Of a stretch of DNA of 64,000 nt, positions 63,579 through 64,000 are shown in pieces (position 1 is the stretch's first letter; each line of letters opens with the position of its first letter). The notes under the pieces were generated by a model. That model did not search any database, had not been told where the DNA came from, and saw nothing but the letters and a program-made list of their open reading frames with translations. A program made the translations under genes and the position numbers. The DNA lies in assembly GCA_030180135.1 (NCBI GenBank), contig CM058232.1, forward strand, positions 93,794,630 to 93,858,629, written 5' to 3'. The stretch is from Orychophragmus violaceus. Taxonomy: Eukaryota > Streptophyta > Magnoliopsida > Brassicales > Brassicaceae.

Positions 63579-64000
63579 ATGACTACTACAAGCACACAAA
63601 ACACATTCTCAATCCGGTCTGTTCTCGAGAAGGAGAAGCTGACTGGAACGAACTTCCTGACGTGGTCAAGGAACTTGAGGCTAGTCCTCAAGCAGGAGAA
63701 GAAGGATTATGTCCTTCGTGATCCCCTCCCCGAGAGGCCTCCTAACAATGCCGCCAGGACTCTGCATAATGCTTGGGAAAAGCATTCGTCAGATGAAAAT
63801 GATGTCTATTGCCTGATGTTGGCGACAATGACTGCTGAGCTGCAAATGCAGTTCGAGAGTGTGTTGTCACCCATCGAGATAATGGCAAGCCTGAAATCGC
63901 TTTTTCATGAGCAAGCAAGGACTGAGAGGTTTCAGACAGTTAAGAACCTCTTAGACTATAAGTTGGCTGCAAATGCGGCAGTGAGTCCACATGTCTTGAA
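63579..64000 (+). CDS. Copia-2 gag (partial, open at the right edge)
   Basis: 140 codons are seen from ATG 63579 without a stop. The frame begins MTTTSTQNTFSIRSVLEKEK, then TGTNFLTWSRNLRLVLKQEK, YCLMLATMTAELQMQFE and PIEIMASLKSLFHEQARTER, the N-terminal gag domain (UBN2/DUF4219-like) of Copia elements. The start is the first ATG before the conserved block and aligns with the Copia-1 gag start. Gag packages the element RNA in particles (family knowledge). Confidence 0.93.
   Translation, partial: MTTTSTQNTFSIRSVLEKEKLTGTNFLTWSRNLRLVLKQEKKDYVLRDPLPERPPNNAARTLHNAWEKHSSDENDVYCLMLATMTAELQMQFESVLSPIEIMASLKSLFHEQARTERFQTVKNLLDYKLAANAAVSPHVL

Larger units (their letters stand above)
61231..64000 (+). 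mobile_element. Copia element Copia-2, 5' part
   Basis: 5' LTR (61231-61864), primer-binding site, a 1.7-kb leader and an open gag frame to the window edge. Inserted in the Athila-3 3' region; the preceding AAAAC would be the target duplication. No defect is visible in the part shown. Related to Copia-1. Confidence 0.9.

Overview
The window is plant nuclear DNA from a member of the Brassicaceae. The evidence is the family of LTR retrotransposons present (Athila-like and Tat-like Gypsy elements, several Copia lineages), a host gene of the DUF1645 family, and a broken copy of the thylakoid phosphatase gene PPH1/TAP38. I cannot name the species. More than 80 percent of the window is transposable-element sequence; the only gene that looks intact and host-encoded is the DUF1645 gene at 46023-46871 (minus).

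Layout. 1-4833: degraded Copia element on the minus strand (Copia-1) with a hAT-type MITE in its gag/protease region. About 4839-18985: a strongly deleted Tat-type Gypsy element on the plus strand (Tat-1) with an antisense gene; an Athila-type element on the minus strand (Athila-1, 9105-17676, target duplication GCGGG) is inserted in that gene. About 18985-23757: two Copia remnants in opposite orientations. 23758-27180: Tat-type remnant on the minus strand (Tat-3). 27181-32318: AT-rich DNA with a broken RPA-like OB-fold gene and a minisatellite. 32319-43336: nearly full-length but decayed Tat element on the plus strand (Tat-2) with a spliced antisense gene. 43337-49715: small genic island with a TIR element carrying PPH1/TAP38 fragments, the DUF1645 gene, and three poly(A) retroposition scars. 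49716-61230: Athila-3 (minus), whose LTR is split by Athila-2 (plus, 50180-59190, duplication ATTGC). 61231-64000: 5' part of a Copia element (Copia-2, plus) inserted in Athila-3, with an open gag frame running off the window.

Recent activity is visible. The two 1,202-bp LTRs of Athila-2 differ at about 6 positions and the two 1,217-bp LTRs of Athila-1 at about 13 (both counted by eye). Both carry internal deletions in pol, so neither encodes a complete polyprotein, yet LTRs, primer-binding sites and polypurine tracts are intact.

The most unusual signal is a short dyad with core CGATCG and degenerate arms (GYRW-CGATCG-WYRC). It occurs almost always as a pair of cores 19-22 bp apart, most often 21. 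I count 32 pairs. All lie in Copia-1 and in Athila-1, -2 and -3; none lies in the Tat elements or the host island. Pairs sit about 90-140 bp upstream of the LTR TATA box, in the leader, in linkers between protein domains, and in the 3' non-coding region. In coding parts the cores occupy different reading frames, so the conservation is at nucleic-acid level. I know of no described function for this pattern.
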